From Hygrophila difformis (taxonomy: Eukaryota > Streptophyta > Magnoliopsida > Lamiales > Acanthaceae): a stretch of DNA of 64,000 bases. The DNA lies in contig JAOANR010000005.1 of assembly GCA_030278955.1 (NCBI GenBank), forward strand, positions 35,653,105 through 35,717,104, in the 5' to 3' direction. Under the pieces are notes generated by a model. The model saw only the letters and a list, made by a program, of their open reading frames with translations, was not told the origin of the DNA and did not search any database. The position numbers were made by a program, and so were the translations under genes. Below are positions 22,421 through 32,686 of the stretch, piece after piece. How positions within the stretch are numbered: position 1 is the first letter of the stretch; every line of letters begins with the position of its first letter.

Positions 22421-22582
22421 TTTGAAGAAGCCATTAAAGGTCTGGAAAGGGTGGTGGGAGCTCATGCCACACAATTACAAAGGGAACAAAGGGAATGGAT
22501 AGGGGACCGGATGGGGATTCGAACCCCTCAACCTAAAGGTTGGGAGTTGGGGAAGTTACCACATGATTAAGTCTCCAACCCC
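22421..22582 (-). mobile_element. tRNA-derived SINE
   Basis: About 162 bp, minus strand. The 5' part has a tRNA-like B box (GGTTCGAATCC) and an A-box-like region before it; the 3' end is A-rich. It is flanked by a perfect 16-bp direct repeat GCATGAACCAAATTTT at 22405-22420 and 22583-22598, as left by LINE-mediated insertion. Confidence 0.85.
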
Positions 22583-22670
22583 GCATGAACCAAATTTTAT
22601 GTAATAAGTACAATATTTGAATTTTTGAAATCTTATCTTATTTTAAAATTATATATATAAATTTTACTTA

Positions 22671-22698
22671 CCGCGCATTGCGCGGGCGGGTATGCTAG
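22671..22698 (+). other. Helitron 3' terminus
   Basis: Hairpin CCGCGC-ATT-GCGCGG, spacer GCGGGTATG and CTAG (22695-22698), followed by T. Nearly identical to the end at 10213. Confidence 0.85.
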
Positions 22699-22766
22699 TA
22701 TTACTAATAACAATGATAAATAGGCTCGTTTGGTAGGCCTAATAGATTTTTTATAAAGCTGGTCTG

Positions 22767-22788
22767 AGCCTATTTAGCTAAATAGGCT
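22767..22788. repeat. Perfect 22-bp palindrome
   Basis: AGCCTATTTAG followed by its exact complement CTAAATAGGCT, within a stretch (22725-22830) that also holds two direct copies of TGGTAGGCCTAATAGATTTT. Possibly a small foldback MITE just upstream of the F-box gene. Confidence 0.55.
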
Positions 22789-22957
22789 TTCAAAATAGTT
22801 TGAGTCTGGTAGGCCTAATAGATTTTGTGTTTTTTATATACAAATTCTGTATACATACACTTACGCGCACGCCGGAAATTCTATTTTGGGCCACCGATCT
22901 CATCCGAGATCTTCATTCAACTTACGCTCCCCCCTCTTCGCCGTCAGTCCACCTCCG

Positions 22958-23350
22958 GTAACTACTCCCTCTTCGCCGTCATTATCTTCGAATTAACATT
23001 GTTTAACAATCAACGCCTCCCTCGTTCATCTGTTTTCTGCGCAATTCTGCTCTCCCAGATTCAATATATAATAGTATTGCTCTTGTTCTTATTCACAACT
23101 CACAAGCGGATATACTGTTTCATTCAAAATTTATTTATACTATAATGGTATTCAAAAGTATATATATATCTTGTTGGTTATGCACAATCATATGCTGGCT
23201 GGAGTAGATGACTAGACTATACCCATGGTTTTGCTTTTATTCAAGAACTCTATATTATGTCCGTTTTTAGTACTATAATTTTCTCCCCTTTTGTATTATT
23301 AGTGTTGCTCTCATCGATCATGGCTTGATTGGAAATCTCATTTTTGCCAG
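22958..23350 (+). other. Putative 5' UTR intron of the F-box gene
   Basis: Donor CTCCG|GTAACT at 22957/22958 and acceptor TTTTTGCCAG ending at 23350, directly before the start codon. The C/T-rich stretch 22890-22957 would be the 5' UTR exon. Inferred from splice-like sites and a T-rich intron. Confidence 0.5.
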
Positions 23351-24439
23351 ATGATGATGGCATTATTCCACGACGACGTATTGATGGAGATCCTCTTGTG
23401 GTTGCCAGCAAAATCCCTCGTCAGATTCAAGTTGGTATGCAAGAATTGGTTCTCTATAATCACAAGCCATCATTTTTGTCGTCAATACACTCTACTTCTT
23501 CGCTCGAATCCGAAACCTTCCCTGTTTCTCTGCCACGTTACAGATTCATTGAGACTTCTTCAGGTCCAGCTGAGCTACATACCTGATTTTTTGGTACCGT
23601 GCCACTCCATTTCAACTCTTACTGGAACAGTTATTTGGGGTTCTTCCAATGGCTTGTTTCTAATTCAATCTTATAAATCCCTGCCCAAACCGGGAAATTT
23701 CCATATTTACAATCCCACCACAAAGGAATTGAAAAGTATATCTCTCAAAAGCGATGAGATGTTTGGATTTGTAAGGGCTCTTGGTATAGCATTTGATCCT
23801 TTGAAGTCACCTCATTACAAGATTATATGTGTGCGGACGCCTTCTTCTTTTTGGTTGAGAGATAGTTATGAATGTCAGATTGAGGTGTATGAGTCCGACA
23901 CTGGTGCCTGGATGTTTTGCCAAGGATCAGTTCTGATCCCAAAAAAATTTGAACTTCGTCAGGGCATATATTGGAAAGGTGGCATTCATTGGGATGGAAT
24001 CTATTTTGATATCCATGAGAATGTTCTTTCTAAGCACCCCGATCTTCCTATTGGTGCAGGGTGTGTCGAAACAGGGGACGTATGTCAACATTATGTTGAA
24101 TCCAACAACTATCTACATTTAATTGCACATTTCGAAATTGATATGTATATAAGAGTCTATGAACTTCAAAGTGACTATTCTGAATGGTCCTTGAAGTATC
24201 ATGTTAATAACTTAGAACTGACTTTTCTTGGGCCATTATCTGTGCTGAGTATCATTAGACATGGAAATGCAGAAGATGACACATTACTGATCCATAAGCC
24301 CGGCAAGGTTTTGTCTTACAGGCTAATAGATGAGTCGGTAAACGAGATTGTCAACTATGAGGCATTTTATAAGGAGCACTGCTATCAGATTTTACCCCAG
24401 CATGTATTTCAGTACATGGAGACCCTAGTGCCTCTTTGA
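23351..24439 (+). CDS. F-box protein with F-box-associated domain
   Basis: A 362-residue intact protein. Residues 5-45 form an F-box (HDDVLMEILLWLPAKSLVRFKLVCKNWFSII), which binds SKP1 in SCF ubiquitin ligases. The rest looks like an F-box-associated interaction region: GTVIWGSSNGLFLI (about 90-103), FHIYNPTTKELKSI (about 116-129), FGIAFDPLKSPHYKIICV-like (about 142-160), and the later YESDTGAW and WKGGIHWDG motifs. This region would recruit the substrate, which is unknown. Length is normal for the family. Three in-frame ATGs open the ORF; the first follows the acceptor directly. It is the only convincing host gene in the window and is flanked by transposons on both sides. Confidence 0.93.
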   Translation: MMMALFHDDVLMEILLWLPAKSLVRFKLVCKNWFSIITSHHFCRQYTLLLRSNPKPSLFLCHVTDSLRLLQVQLSYIPDFLVPCHSISTLTGTVIWGSSNGLFLIQSYKSLPKPGNFHIYNPTTKELKSISLKSDEMFGFVRALGIAFDPLKSPHYKIICVRTPSSFWLRDSYECQIEVYESDTGAWMFCQGSVLIPKKFELRQGIYWKGGIHWDGIYFDIHENVLSKHPDLPIGAGCVETGDVCQHYVESNNYLHLIAHFEIDMYIRVYELQSDYSEWSLKYHVNNLELTFLGPLSVLSIIRHGNAEDDTLLIHKPGKVLSYRLIDESVNEIVNYEAFYKEHCYQILPQHVFQYMETLVPL

Positions 24440-25030
24440 TCGCCATTGCTTTCATGGTAATTTCTTTCTACTTATTTCATCTGCCTGATATTCCCAATCA
24501 TGTTTATACATCTTAGTTAGTTCTGTAATTGATGTATGATATTAAGCAAAACATAAGATAAATGAATCATATGTGGTCTTGGGAAGTTTCCCAGTCCAAA
24601 GTCATATCCTTTTTTCCCTGACAAAAACATGTTCCTAGTTTCACAAATTATATACTCCACCAAGGTGTGCTGTTTTGGGTACATAATTTCATTACATATG
24701 ATACATGAAGTATATGTTCTTAATAATAATGTCTTGCAGATCCCTTTTGCTCTGAATGAAAGAAACAATCAGTGGTATGGCTTTCTTCTAATTTGCACAA
24801 AACTGCAGCAGCAATGTGATGCCAGGATAGAAACATCAACAGCCGCGGTGGTGGACACGATATAAAGTTTTCAACTGTAGAAAAGATGCAAGGTTTATCT
24901 GTCTTTTTGGAATGGTTGTTGAATCCAGAATAAACAATTGTGTAGTTGGGAATTCAGATAATAAGTCATCTTCTGCATTATCTTGGTTCATGGAGCAATA
25001 ATGTGTCATCTATAAAATTAAGATTATATT
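24440..25030 (+). other. F-box gene 3' UTR with a putative intron (24457-24739)
   Basis: Donor TTCATG|GTAATTTC at 24456/24457 and acceptor TGTCTTGCAG ending at 24739. An AATAAA lies at 24929-24934 and could be the poly(A) signal. An alternative is that the ORF at 24629-24865 is an exon, but it shows no domain. Confidence 0.45.
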
Positions 25031-25516
25031 CTCTTATTATTTTCTATGGTATATTTCAAACACACATATTTCTTCTAATAAATTTCTAAAATCTTCGAAA
25101 AATTATGGATTCAAATAATCCGAATTGTTGCACACTATTTTATACTAAATATTAATATATCATTTTAAAAAATAATGGATGAAATAAATTTTAATTTTTT
25201 AATTCGAATTACTAATTACTAATTTTTTTTTTGGTGACAATTACTAATTGAGAAAATTAATCGCTAATTTTCCTCTTTATTTATTGTATTTGTATTGTTA
25301 TATTTTAATAAATAAAAAATAATAATAAAATTACTTAATTAATTAATAATTATTTAATTAGGTCAAGATATGACAATGAACAATTTGTTAATATATGTCA
25401 AATCAGGAAATGAGGACTTAACCAATTGTTCAAGTCCACTGATTGAAATATAAAAAATTAATAAGTATTATAAAACTACGTGATTAAACGAATCTAACAA
25501 CATATTACTTGACTAT
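25031..25516. other. AT-rich intergenic DNA, remnant of an old MITE
   Basis: No gene. The stretch AAACTACGTGATTA..CGAATCTAACAA (about 25471-25500) recurs at 34074-34099 inside a Stowaway-like MITE. Its continuation appears right of E3 (32280-32345), so E3 inserted into a copy of that MITE. Confidence 0.5.
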
Positions 25517-25751
25517 TGTAATACCCGAGAAATCGCCAACGAAAATTTAAATCCAAAAATAAAGAATTGGATTTAAATTATTAAAACCAAAATAATTCCG
25601 AGAGAGCGGAATTTATTATTTATCGGAAGATAACAACTCGAAACGAGTTTATCGAATTGTCCCAACAATCACGGATAATTCCCACATTATGATTTTTATT
25701 TTTGTAGAGAAGGAATCTTAATATTAAAAAAAAAAAAAAAAAAAAATTAAA

Positions 25752-25812
25752 AGTTACTGTAGCACGTGTCTACTGTAGCAGTACTGTAGCACGTGCGGGT
25801 ACTGTAGCAGCC
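25752..25812 (+). promoter_or_regulatory. TACTGTAGCA repeats with G-box cores in U3
   Basis: Four copies of TACTGTAGCA, two of them running into CACGTG (G-box core). The right LTR (29669-29738) has five copies; the solo LTR (50760-50812) has four, there with CATGCTAC spacers. Position near the LTR start fits a U3 enhancer. Function is inferred. Confidence 0.5.
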
Positions 25813-27061
25813 GATCCCTTGTCGGATTTTTGTCCCTTTAATGCCAAAAATACACCCCCAACACCCCATTATCACCCATCTACTTCATTTCTTCACCCAA
25901 AAACACTCCCAAAACTCTCCCAAAGCCAAAATACTTTCCGGCGAACTTCCGGCGAACTTCCGGCAACTTTCCGGCAACCAAATCCGACCAAGGAAGTGTG
26001 TAGATCAAGGATCACAGTGCTTAGATCTTTGGTAAGTAGTATCTTAGGTTCTCAATCTCGTTTTTCCTCTCAAATCCCCAATCTAACTCTTGAATCGTTG
26101 ATTGCAAATACGTTCGTGGCCAAAGTCGGGAACTTTGCATTTCGTAGATCCGTTCGTAGGTGTTTGGACGAATCAAGAACACAATCTTTGTAAGTTAACC
26201 TTACTATGGTTTTGGGTGACTTAAAATGCAACCAAACATAGAGATTCAACTCAAGAAAATTAATAAAAATCTGTCAACAAGAGAAACCCTCAACGCAGTG
26301 TTTTCGTATGAATTTTTTGATCCCTTAAAAGTCTTCAAACGAGAAAACTCAAAACATGAAAAACGTTCCTAAGACATAGATCTAGCTTCTGTAAAATTTT
26401 CATAATTTTTCATTGTGTTTTGATATCCGAAAACGGCCTCCAACAAACCTGCCCTAAAAGTCAAATTTGAAACTGTGACAGATTTGAAATTGGACCAAAA
26501 CCCCTACTTCAAGAGTTCAAACCGAAAAACTCAAAACTAAGATTTTGATTCTAAGATCTTAAGCTATACTGTGTAAAAATTTCAGAAATTTTCATCGAGT
26601 TTTGGTACCCCAAATCGAGTCGGACATATTCTGCGTTTTAAAGAAATTTCAAAAGATGACAGATTTCTTAACCAAACTTGATGAGCATATTTCTATCATT
26701 TCTAGTCCGAATTAATCTTTGTGATCTAAACAAAAGTTGTAGATAATCATGTCTAGTATGTGTCTGAAAATTTTCAGAATTTTTGGAGTTCATTTGGTAT
26801 GTTAAAAAGTCAAATCTATGACAGGTGTCAAACCTGAATCCTGACAGCATACTATTTGTGTAGAAAACTTGATTTTTGACATGCTTCCCATCTTTTTTCC
26901 CAAAAACTTAAAACACGAAAGTTGTTCGTTGGGATGTTTTTGAGTTACTGTGAAAATTTCAGATCAATCGCCTAAGAAATGGATTTTTAAACTGAAAAGG
27001 CGCAAACTGTGACATCGATCGGTTTTAAACTTGTGAAACTTGCGAAATGTGTTCTTACCTT

Positions 27062-27535
27062 GCGGGTTCGATTCCCCAAGGGCGATTGTATGTTTTCCTG
27101 CGGGTTCGATTCCCCAGGATGTGTGTTGATTCCTACGGGTTCGATTCCCTAGGATGTATTTGAGTTCTTGCGGGTTCGATTCCCCAAGGGCGATTGTATG
27201 TTTTCCTGCGGGTTCGATTCCCCAGGATGTGTGTTGATTCATACGGGTTCGATTCCCTATGATGTATTTGAGTTCTTGCGGGTTCGATTCCCCAAGGGCG
27301 ATTGTATGTTTTCCTGCGGGTTCGATTCCCCAGGATGTGTGTTGATTCCTACGGGTTCGATTCCCTAGGATGTATTTGAGTTCTTGCGGGTTCGATTCCC
27401 CAAGGGCGATTGTATGTTTTCCTGCGGGTTCGATTTCCCCAGGACGTGTGTTGATTCCTACGGGTTTGATTCCCTAGGATGTATTGAGTTCTTGCGGGTT
27501 AGATTCCCCAAGGGCGATTGAATGTTTTCCTGCGA
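27062..27535 (+). repeat. Array of 13 tRNA B-box-like sequences in E3 5' LTR
   Basis: GCGGGTTCGATTCCCCA and ACGGGTTCGATTCCCTA recur about every 30-40 bp in a super-unit of three (about 115 bp). Ten of 13 contain GGTTCGATTCC, identical to the T-arm/B-box consensus GGTTCGANTCC bound by TFIIIC; the last three have single changes. No A box or tRNA fold goes with them. Confidence 0.9.
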
Positions 27536-27631
27536 AAAATATTGATTATGAGGATTGCGGTCACAAGAGCCCTGGTGAATGGTGAACTATAAAAGAAACG
27601 AAAAATATTTTGAGAAATGATACTATTGAAA

Positions 27632-27800
27632 TTGGCTGCGGCCGCCGGATCACCGGCTAAATGATACTTTTGATATTGGCTGCGGCCGCCGGATCACCGG
27701 CTAAATGATATATTGTTGAGATGATGGCGTAACGGGAAATATATTAAAAAGCTTAGATTTTATGAAATTGGCTGCGGCCGCCGGATTGCCGGCTAAATGA
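27632..27800 (+). repeat. GGCTGCGGCCGCCGG repeats
   Basis: Three copies of TTGGCTGCGGCCGCCGGAT followed by (C/G)CCGGCTAAATGA, spaced 45-95 bp. Each contains CCGG..CCGG able to fold. The same repeats lie at 31668-31836, and about five copies occur in the solo LTR at 52497-52712. Confidence 0.8.
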
Positions 27801-27875
27801 AATATTGTTGAAATGTTTTTATTAAATTTAATTAAAGGCTTTGAAACCCCTAACCCATGCTATGTGTTAACTTAC

Positions 27876-27893
27876 TCAGCGCGTTTTTGCTGA
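27876..27893 (+). other. LTR stem-loop (E3 version)
   Basis: TCAGC / GCTGA arms with an 8-nt loop between TTAC and CCCAAACC, 30 bp before the TTACAG acceptor-like site. Second copy at 31910-31927. Same place as the stem-loops in E1, E2, E4 and the solo LTRs, with different paired bases. Confidence 0.55.
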
Positions 27894-28243
27894 CCCAAAC
27901 CATTTATCTCCTTTTTCTTACAGAGTACGAAGAATATGCATCGTCATATGCATACATGGGAACATTGGGGGAAATCTTTATTTTAAATCCCTGCATTTAA
28001 TTACGACCTGCATGAACGGGACTGTTTAACCCGTGTTTTGGCCATGTTGGCCCTATATTTATATTTCCGCTGCAACTTTGATGTATTATCTTTAAATATC
28101 TATGAATGGGCTGTTTGAATATTTTAAATTCTGAAAAACCATAGCCTTGCATCTCTTTAGTGAGCTCGGAGAAACCGTGTCTTGCTAGGGAGGTGTGGCG
28201 GTGGCATCCCGGCCTGGGTTACCAAATCCGGGGTGTTACAGAG

Positions 28244-28257
28244 TGGTATCAGAGACC
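28244..28257 (+). other. E3 primer binding site, tRNA-iMet type
   Basis: TGGTATCAGAGACC, three bases after the 5' LTR. The first 11 bases match the complement of initiator tRNA-Met. Confidence 0.8.
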
Positions 28258-28832
28258 GGAATATTCTAAAACTACTATTTTAAAGAGCCCGGAATATTTT
28301 AAAACTACTATTTTAAAGAGCCCGGAATATTTTTAAACTATTATTTTTAAAGTATTATTATTTTTAAAGTTATTATCTCTAAACTAGTAGTATATTTCAA
28401 AGAGCCCAATTATTATTTTGAAGTTAAAGCCCAAATCTTTAGCCCAAAATTTTTTTTAGAAGCCCAAGAAATTATTTTGGCCCAATAGCCTTGTTTTTAT
28501 TTAAAGCCCAAATAATTTATTTCTTTCGGCCCAATATAGTGGCCCAAACCTTTTATCCTTATTTTAACCTATCCATGGAATAAATTTATTTATTTAAAAC
28601 CCATGGATAAATAAAGGCATGCATAAAATTTTTTTTATTGGGGGGATCACATATGCATATGCATACATAAATACACTAACCCTTTTTATGTGAATTATCG
28701 GTAATAAGAAACACTCCTACCTTAGAACTCGACATGATCTTGACTTAGGAGCGCTTGCTAAAGACTAACTTTGCCTTAGTCCTAGATCTTGATCACTTAG
28801 AAACTCATCTTCGCGTGCTTCTATATCATAAA
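28258..28832 (+). other. E3 leader with AT-rich repeats
   Basis: Repeats of AAAACTACTATTTTAAAGAG (28268-28330) and a stretch to 28410 also found, in reverse, in the E2 LTRs (about 13620-13750). No ORF up to the ATG at 28833. Confidence 0.55.
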
Positions 28833-28874
28833 ATGGCACCTAGAAGAAAACTGAGGAAGGATCATATGCGATGA
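28833..28874 (+). pseudogene. E3 gag start remnant
   Basis: ATG with MAPRRKLRKDHMR then stop, at the place where gag begins in gypsy elements. It is followed directly by sequence like the 3' end of E1 pol and its flank (GTTATG.GGACATAACTG, also at 1260-1285). So nearly the whole coding region was deleted. Confidence 0.5.
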
Positions 28875-28930
28875 TACCCGAACCTGGTTGTGAATAATAC
28901 ATAGGCAGTTATGGGGACATAACTGTAATC

Positions 28931-29434
28931 TTAAGGGGGGGAGGATGAAATACCCCGTAAGAATGCATAAGCATTTATTTTTGAAACCCGAATAGTTTGT
29001 ATCCCAAGTAAACAAAAGGACCCTAACCCTTAGCGCGAGAAAAGCCGAAACACAACTTCGAGGACGAAGTTGATTCTTAAGGGGGGTAGACTGTAATACC
29101 CCAGATTTTTATCATCGTCCAAAGGAATAAAATTTATTCCGATCAATGTCGAAATATCTCCGAGAAGAAGAAAATAATTTATCACAATAAATTATTGCTC
29201 GGATATGAAACGCCGATAGATTTAAATTCAAAATGGAATAAAAGAGGGAAAGGAAGCCCGAAGACATTCCATGAATTGAGTCAAGATAATTGGAATTAAA
29301 TTCAAGAAGGAAAAGAATTTTAATTCCAAGAACCCGTGAAGTCGGAAGAAATTTAATGATACAATCGCAATCAATCAATCGATCAATAAGTCGCGCAACT
29401 TCGGGGACGAAGTTGATTCTTAAGGATGGTAGAT
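28931..29434 (+). repeat. Three successive PPT / LTR-start cassettes
   Basis: TTAAGGGGGGGAGGATG (28931-28947, then AAATACCCC), TTAAGGGGGGTAGAC (29078-29091, then TGTAATACCCCAG) and TTAAGGATGGTAGAT (29420-29434, then the true LTR). The second and third are each preceded by the CAACTTCG..CGAAGTTG stem-loop (29053-29072, 29396-29415). About 340 bp of a different LTR start lie between the second and third. Confidence 0.75.
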
Positions 29435-32274
29435 TGTAATACCCGAGAAATCGCCATCGAAAATTTAAATCCAAAAATAAAGAATTGGATTTAAATTATT
29501 AAAACCGAAATAATTCCGAGAGAGCGGAATTTATTATTTATCGGAAGATAACAACTCGAAACGAGTTTATCGAATTGTCCCAACAATCACGGATAATTCC
29601 CACATTATGATTTTTATTTTTGTAGAGAAGGAATCTTAATATTAAAAAAAAAAAAAAAAAATTAAAAGTTACTGTAGCACGTGTCTACTGTAGCAGTACT
29701 GTAGCAGTACTGTAGCACGTGCGGGTACTGTAGCAGCCGATCCCTTGTCGGATTTTTGTCCCTTTAATGCCAAAAATACACCCCCAACACCCCATTATCA
29801 CCCATCTACTTCATTTCTTCACCCAAAAACACTCCCAAAACTCTCCCAAAGCCAAAATACTTTCCGGCGAACTTCCGGCGAACTTCCGGCAACTTTCCGG
29901 CAACCAAATCCGACCAAGGAAGTGTGTAGATCAAGGATCACAGTGCTTAGATCTTTGGTAAGTAGTATCTTAGGTTCTCAATCTCGTTTTTCCTCTCAAA
30001 TCCCCAATCTAACTCTTGAATCGTTGATTGCAAATACGTTCGTGGCCAAAGTCGGGAACTTTGCATTTCGTAGATCCGTTCGTAGGTGTTTGGACGAATC
30101 AAGAACACAATCTTTGTAAGTTAACCTTACTATGGTTTTGGGTGACTTAAAATGCAACCAAACATAGAGATTCAACTCAAGAAAATTAATAAAAATCTGT
30201 CAACAAGAGAAACCCTCAACGCAGTGTTTTCGTATGAATTTTTCGATCCCTTAAAAGTCTTCAAACGAGAAAACTCAAAACATGAAAAACGTTCCTAAGA
30301 CATAGATCTAGCTTCTGTAAAAGTTTCATAATTTTTCATTGTGTTTTGATATCCGAAAACGGCCTCCAACAAACCTGCCCTAAAAGTCAAATTTGAAACT
30401 GTGACAGATTTGAAATTGGACCAAAACCCCTACTTCAAGAGTTCAAACCGAAAAACTCAAAACTAAGATTTTGATTCTAAGATCTTAAGCTATACTGTGT
30501 AAAAATTTCAGAAATTTTCATCGAGTTTTGGTACCCCAAATCGAGTCGGACATATTCTGCGTTTTAAAGAAATTTCAAAAGATGACAGATTTCTTAACCA
30601 AACTTGATGAGCATATTTCTATCATTTCTAGTCCGAATTAATCTTTGTGATCTAAACAAAAGTTGTAGATAATCATGTCTAGTATGTGTCTGAAAATTTT
30701 CAGAATTTTTGGAGTTCATTTGGTATGTTAAAAAGTCAAATCTATGACAGGTGTCAAACCTGAATCCTGACAGCATACTATTTGTGTAGAAAACTTGATT
30801 TTTGACATGCTTCCCATCTTTTTTCCCAAAAACTTAAAACACGAAAGTTGTTCGTTGGGATGTTTTTGAGTTACTGTGAAAATTTCAGATCAATCGCCTA
30901 AGAAATGGATTTTTAAACTGAAAAGGCGCAAACTGTGACATCGATCGGTTTTAAACTTGTGAAACTTGCGAAATGTGTTCTTACCTTGCGGGTTCGATTC
31001 CCCAAGGGCGATTGTATGTTTTCCTGCGGGTTCGATTCCCCAGGATGTGTGTTGATTCCTACGGGTTCGATTCCCTATGATGTATTTGAGTTCTTGCGGG
31101 TTCGATTCCCCAAGGGCGATCGTTTGTTTTCCTGCGGGTTCGATTCCCCAGGATGTGTGTTGATTCCTACGGGTTCGATTCCCTAGGATGTATTTGAGTT
31201 CTTGCGGGTTCGATTCCCCAAGGGCGATTGTATGTTTTCCTGCGGGTTCGATTCCCCAGGATGTGTGTTGATTCATACGGGTTCGATTCCCTATGATGTA
31301 TTTGAGTTCTTGCGGGTTCGATTCCTCAAGGGCGATTGTATGTTTTCCTGCGGGTTCGATTCCCCAGGATGTGTGTTGATTCCTACGGGTTCGATTCCCT
31401 AGGATGTATTTGAGTTCTTGCGGGTTCGATTCCCCAAGGGCGATTGTATGTTTTCCTGCGGGTTCGATTTCCCCAGGACGTGTGTTGATTCCTACGGGTT
31501 TGATTCCCTAGGATGTATTGAGTTCTTGCGGGTTAGATTCCCCAAGGGCGATTGAATGTTTTCCTGCGAAAAATATTGATTATGAGGATTGCGGTCACAA
31601 GAGCCCTGGTGAATGGTGAACTATAAAAGAAACGAAAAATATTTTGAGAAATGATACTATTGAAATTGGCTGCGGCCGCCGGATCACCGGCTAAATGATA
31701 CTTTTGATATTGGCTGCGGCCGCCGGATCACCGGCTAAATGATATATTGTTGAGATGATGGCGTAACGGGAAATATATTAAAAAGCTTAGATTTTATGAA
31801 ATTGGCTGCGGCCGCCGGATTGCCGGCTAAATGAAATATTGTTGAAATGTTTTTATTAAATTTAATTAAAGGCTTTGAAACCCCTAACCCATGCTATGTG
31901 TTAACTTACTCAGCGCGTTTTTGCTGACCCAAACCATTTATCTCCTTTTTCTTACAGAGTACGAAGAATATGCATCGTCATATGCATACATGGGAACATT
32001 GGGGGAAATCTTTATTTTAAATCCCTGCATTTAATTACGACCTGCATGAACGGGACTGTTTAACCCGTGTTTTGGCCATGTTGGCCCTATATTTATATTT
32101 CCGCTGCAACTTTGATGTATTATCTTTAAATATCTATGAATGGGCTGTTTGAATATTTTAAATTCTGAAAAACCATAGCCTTGCATCTCTTTAGTGAGCT
32201 CGGAGAAACCGTGTCTTGCTAGGGAGGTGTGGCGGTGGCATCCCGGCCTGGGTTACCAAATCCGGGGTGTTACA
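29435..32274 (+). repeat. E3 3' LTR
   Basis: As the 5' LTR, but with 16 B-box-like units (30987-31568) instead of 13, one more TACTGTAGCA and a shorter poly(A). The 116-bp length difference equals about one super-unit. Confidence 0.95.
30987..31568 (+). repeat. Array of 16 tRNA B-box-like sequences in E3 3' LTR
   Basis: Same structure as the array at 27062-27535 with one additional three-box super-unit. Most units keep GGTTCGATTCC exactly; one has GGTTCGATTCCTC. Confidence 0.9.
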
Positions 32275-32279
32275 ACTAT

Positions 32280-32686
32280 ATTTTTTCTTATATAACTATG
32301 CTAAATTTTGATTAAAATTACTTAACAAAACCAACAGCAGTTAGATTGAGTGGACTAGAACTCTAGTCACTTAAACAATATTTGGCAATATTTATTATGT
32401 AATTTTAATATAATTTAAAAGTATATAATAAAAAATAGTCCAGATAAATATTATTAGATTCCTTTAATCATACAATTTTAATATATATTATATAAATTTT
32501 ATTTTTGCATATTTTTTTTTTCTTTTCCTTTCTACAAAGCCAACAATGAGATAGATATTAGAGGAGCGCAGGAGGCAGACTGTGTGCAAATGCATGAACT
32601 TGCGAACATTATGATGTCAAAGTCATGTTGTGTGATGAATCAAATAATATGTCTTGTGTGAAAGTGATGTTTTGTGTGATGTAAGA
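32280..32686. other. Intergenic DNA, no gene seen
   Basis: AT-rich. TCTACAAAGCCAACAATGA (about 32531) is repeated at about 33760 beyond the MULE-like element. Confidence 0.4.

Larger units (their letters stand above)
10677..22698 (+). mobile_element. Non-autonomous Helitron, interrupted by later insertions
   Basis: Likely from the third 5' end (about 10677) to the 3' hairpin and CTAG at 22671-22698. No Rep/helicase ORF is present. It is interrupted by a hAT-like MITE, which itself holds gypsy element E2 (12403-21040), plus a Stowaway-like MITE and a SINE. Without these the Helitron is roughly 2.5 kb. The link between this 5' and this 3' end is inferred from order and orientation. Confidence 0.5.
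25517..28240 (+). repeat. E3 5' LTR
   Basis: TGTAATACCCGAG...GGGTGTTACA. In order: poly(A) run (25730-25746), four TACTGTAGCA repeats with CACGTG cores, donor-like TTTG|GTAAGTAG near 26030 and CTTTGTAAGTTAACC near 26187, the B-box array (27062-27535), three GCGGCCGCCGG repeats (27630-27800), the stem-loop at 27876-27893 and an acceptor-like CTTTTTCTTACAG ending near 27923. The ORFs at 25819-26193 and 26964-27242 are repeated in the other LTR and show no domain. Confidence 0.95.
25517..32274 (+). mobile_element. E3: coding-less Ty3/gypsy derivative
   Basis: LTRs at 25517-28240 (2724 bp) and 29435-32274 (2840 bp), with perfect target duplication ACTAT (25512-25516, 32275-32279). The interior of 1.2 kb has only a tRNA-iMet-like primer site, a 13-codon gag-like start, 3' pol remnants and three PPT cassettes. 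It must be mobilised in trans. LTRs are very similar apart from one extra repeat super-unit in the right copy. LTR sequences relate to E1 and to the solo LTR at 50126-53372. Confidence 0.95.

Noticed and set aside
22501..22582. Functional tRNA gene on the minus strand
   Set aside because: A B box is present but no full cloverleaf can be formed, and the unit has an A-rich tail and 16-bp target duplication, which fit a SINE.
26964..27242. Minus ORF with Asn/Gly/Glu repeats (NQHTSWGIEPAGKHT) as a repeat protein
   Set aside because: It is the translation of the B-box array; frame and length follow the repeat unit, and stops limit it differently in the two LTRs.
27062..27535. Tandem tRNA genes
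   Set aside because: Only the T-arm/B-box part is present. There is no acceptor stem, D-arm or anticodon arm between boxes only 30-40 bp apart.
27062..31568. CRISPR array
   Set aside because: The genome is plant. Repeats are short and spacers are themselves repeated in super-units, not unique.
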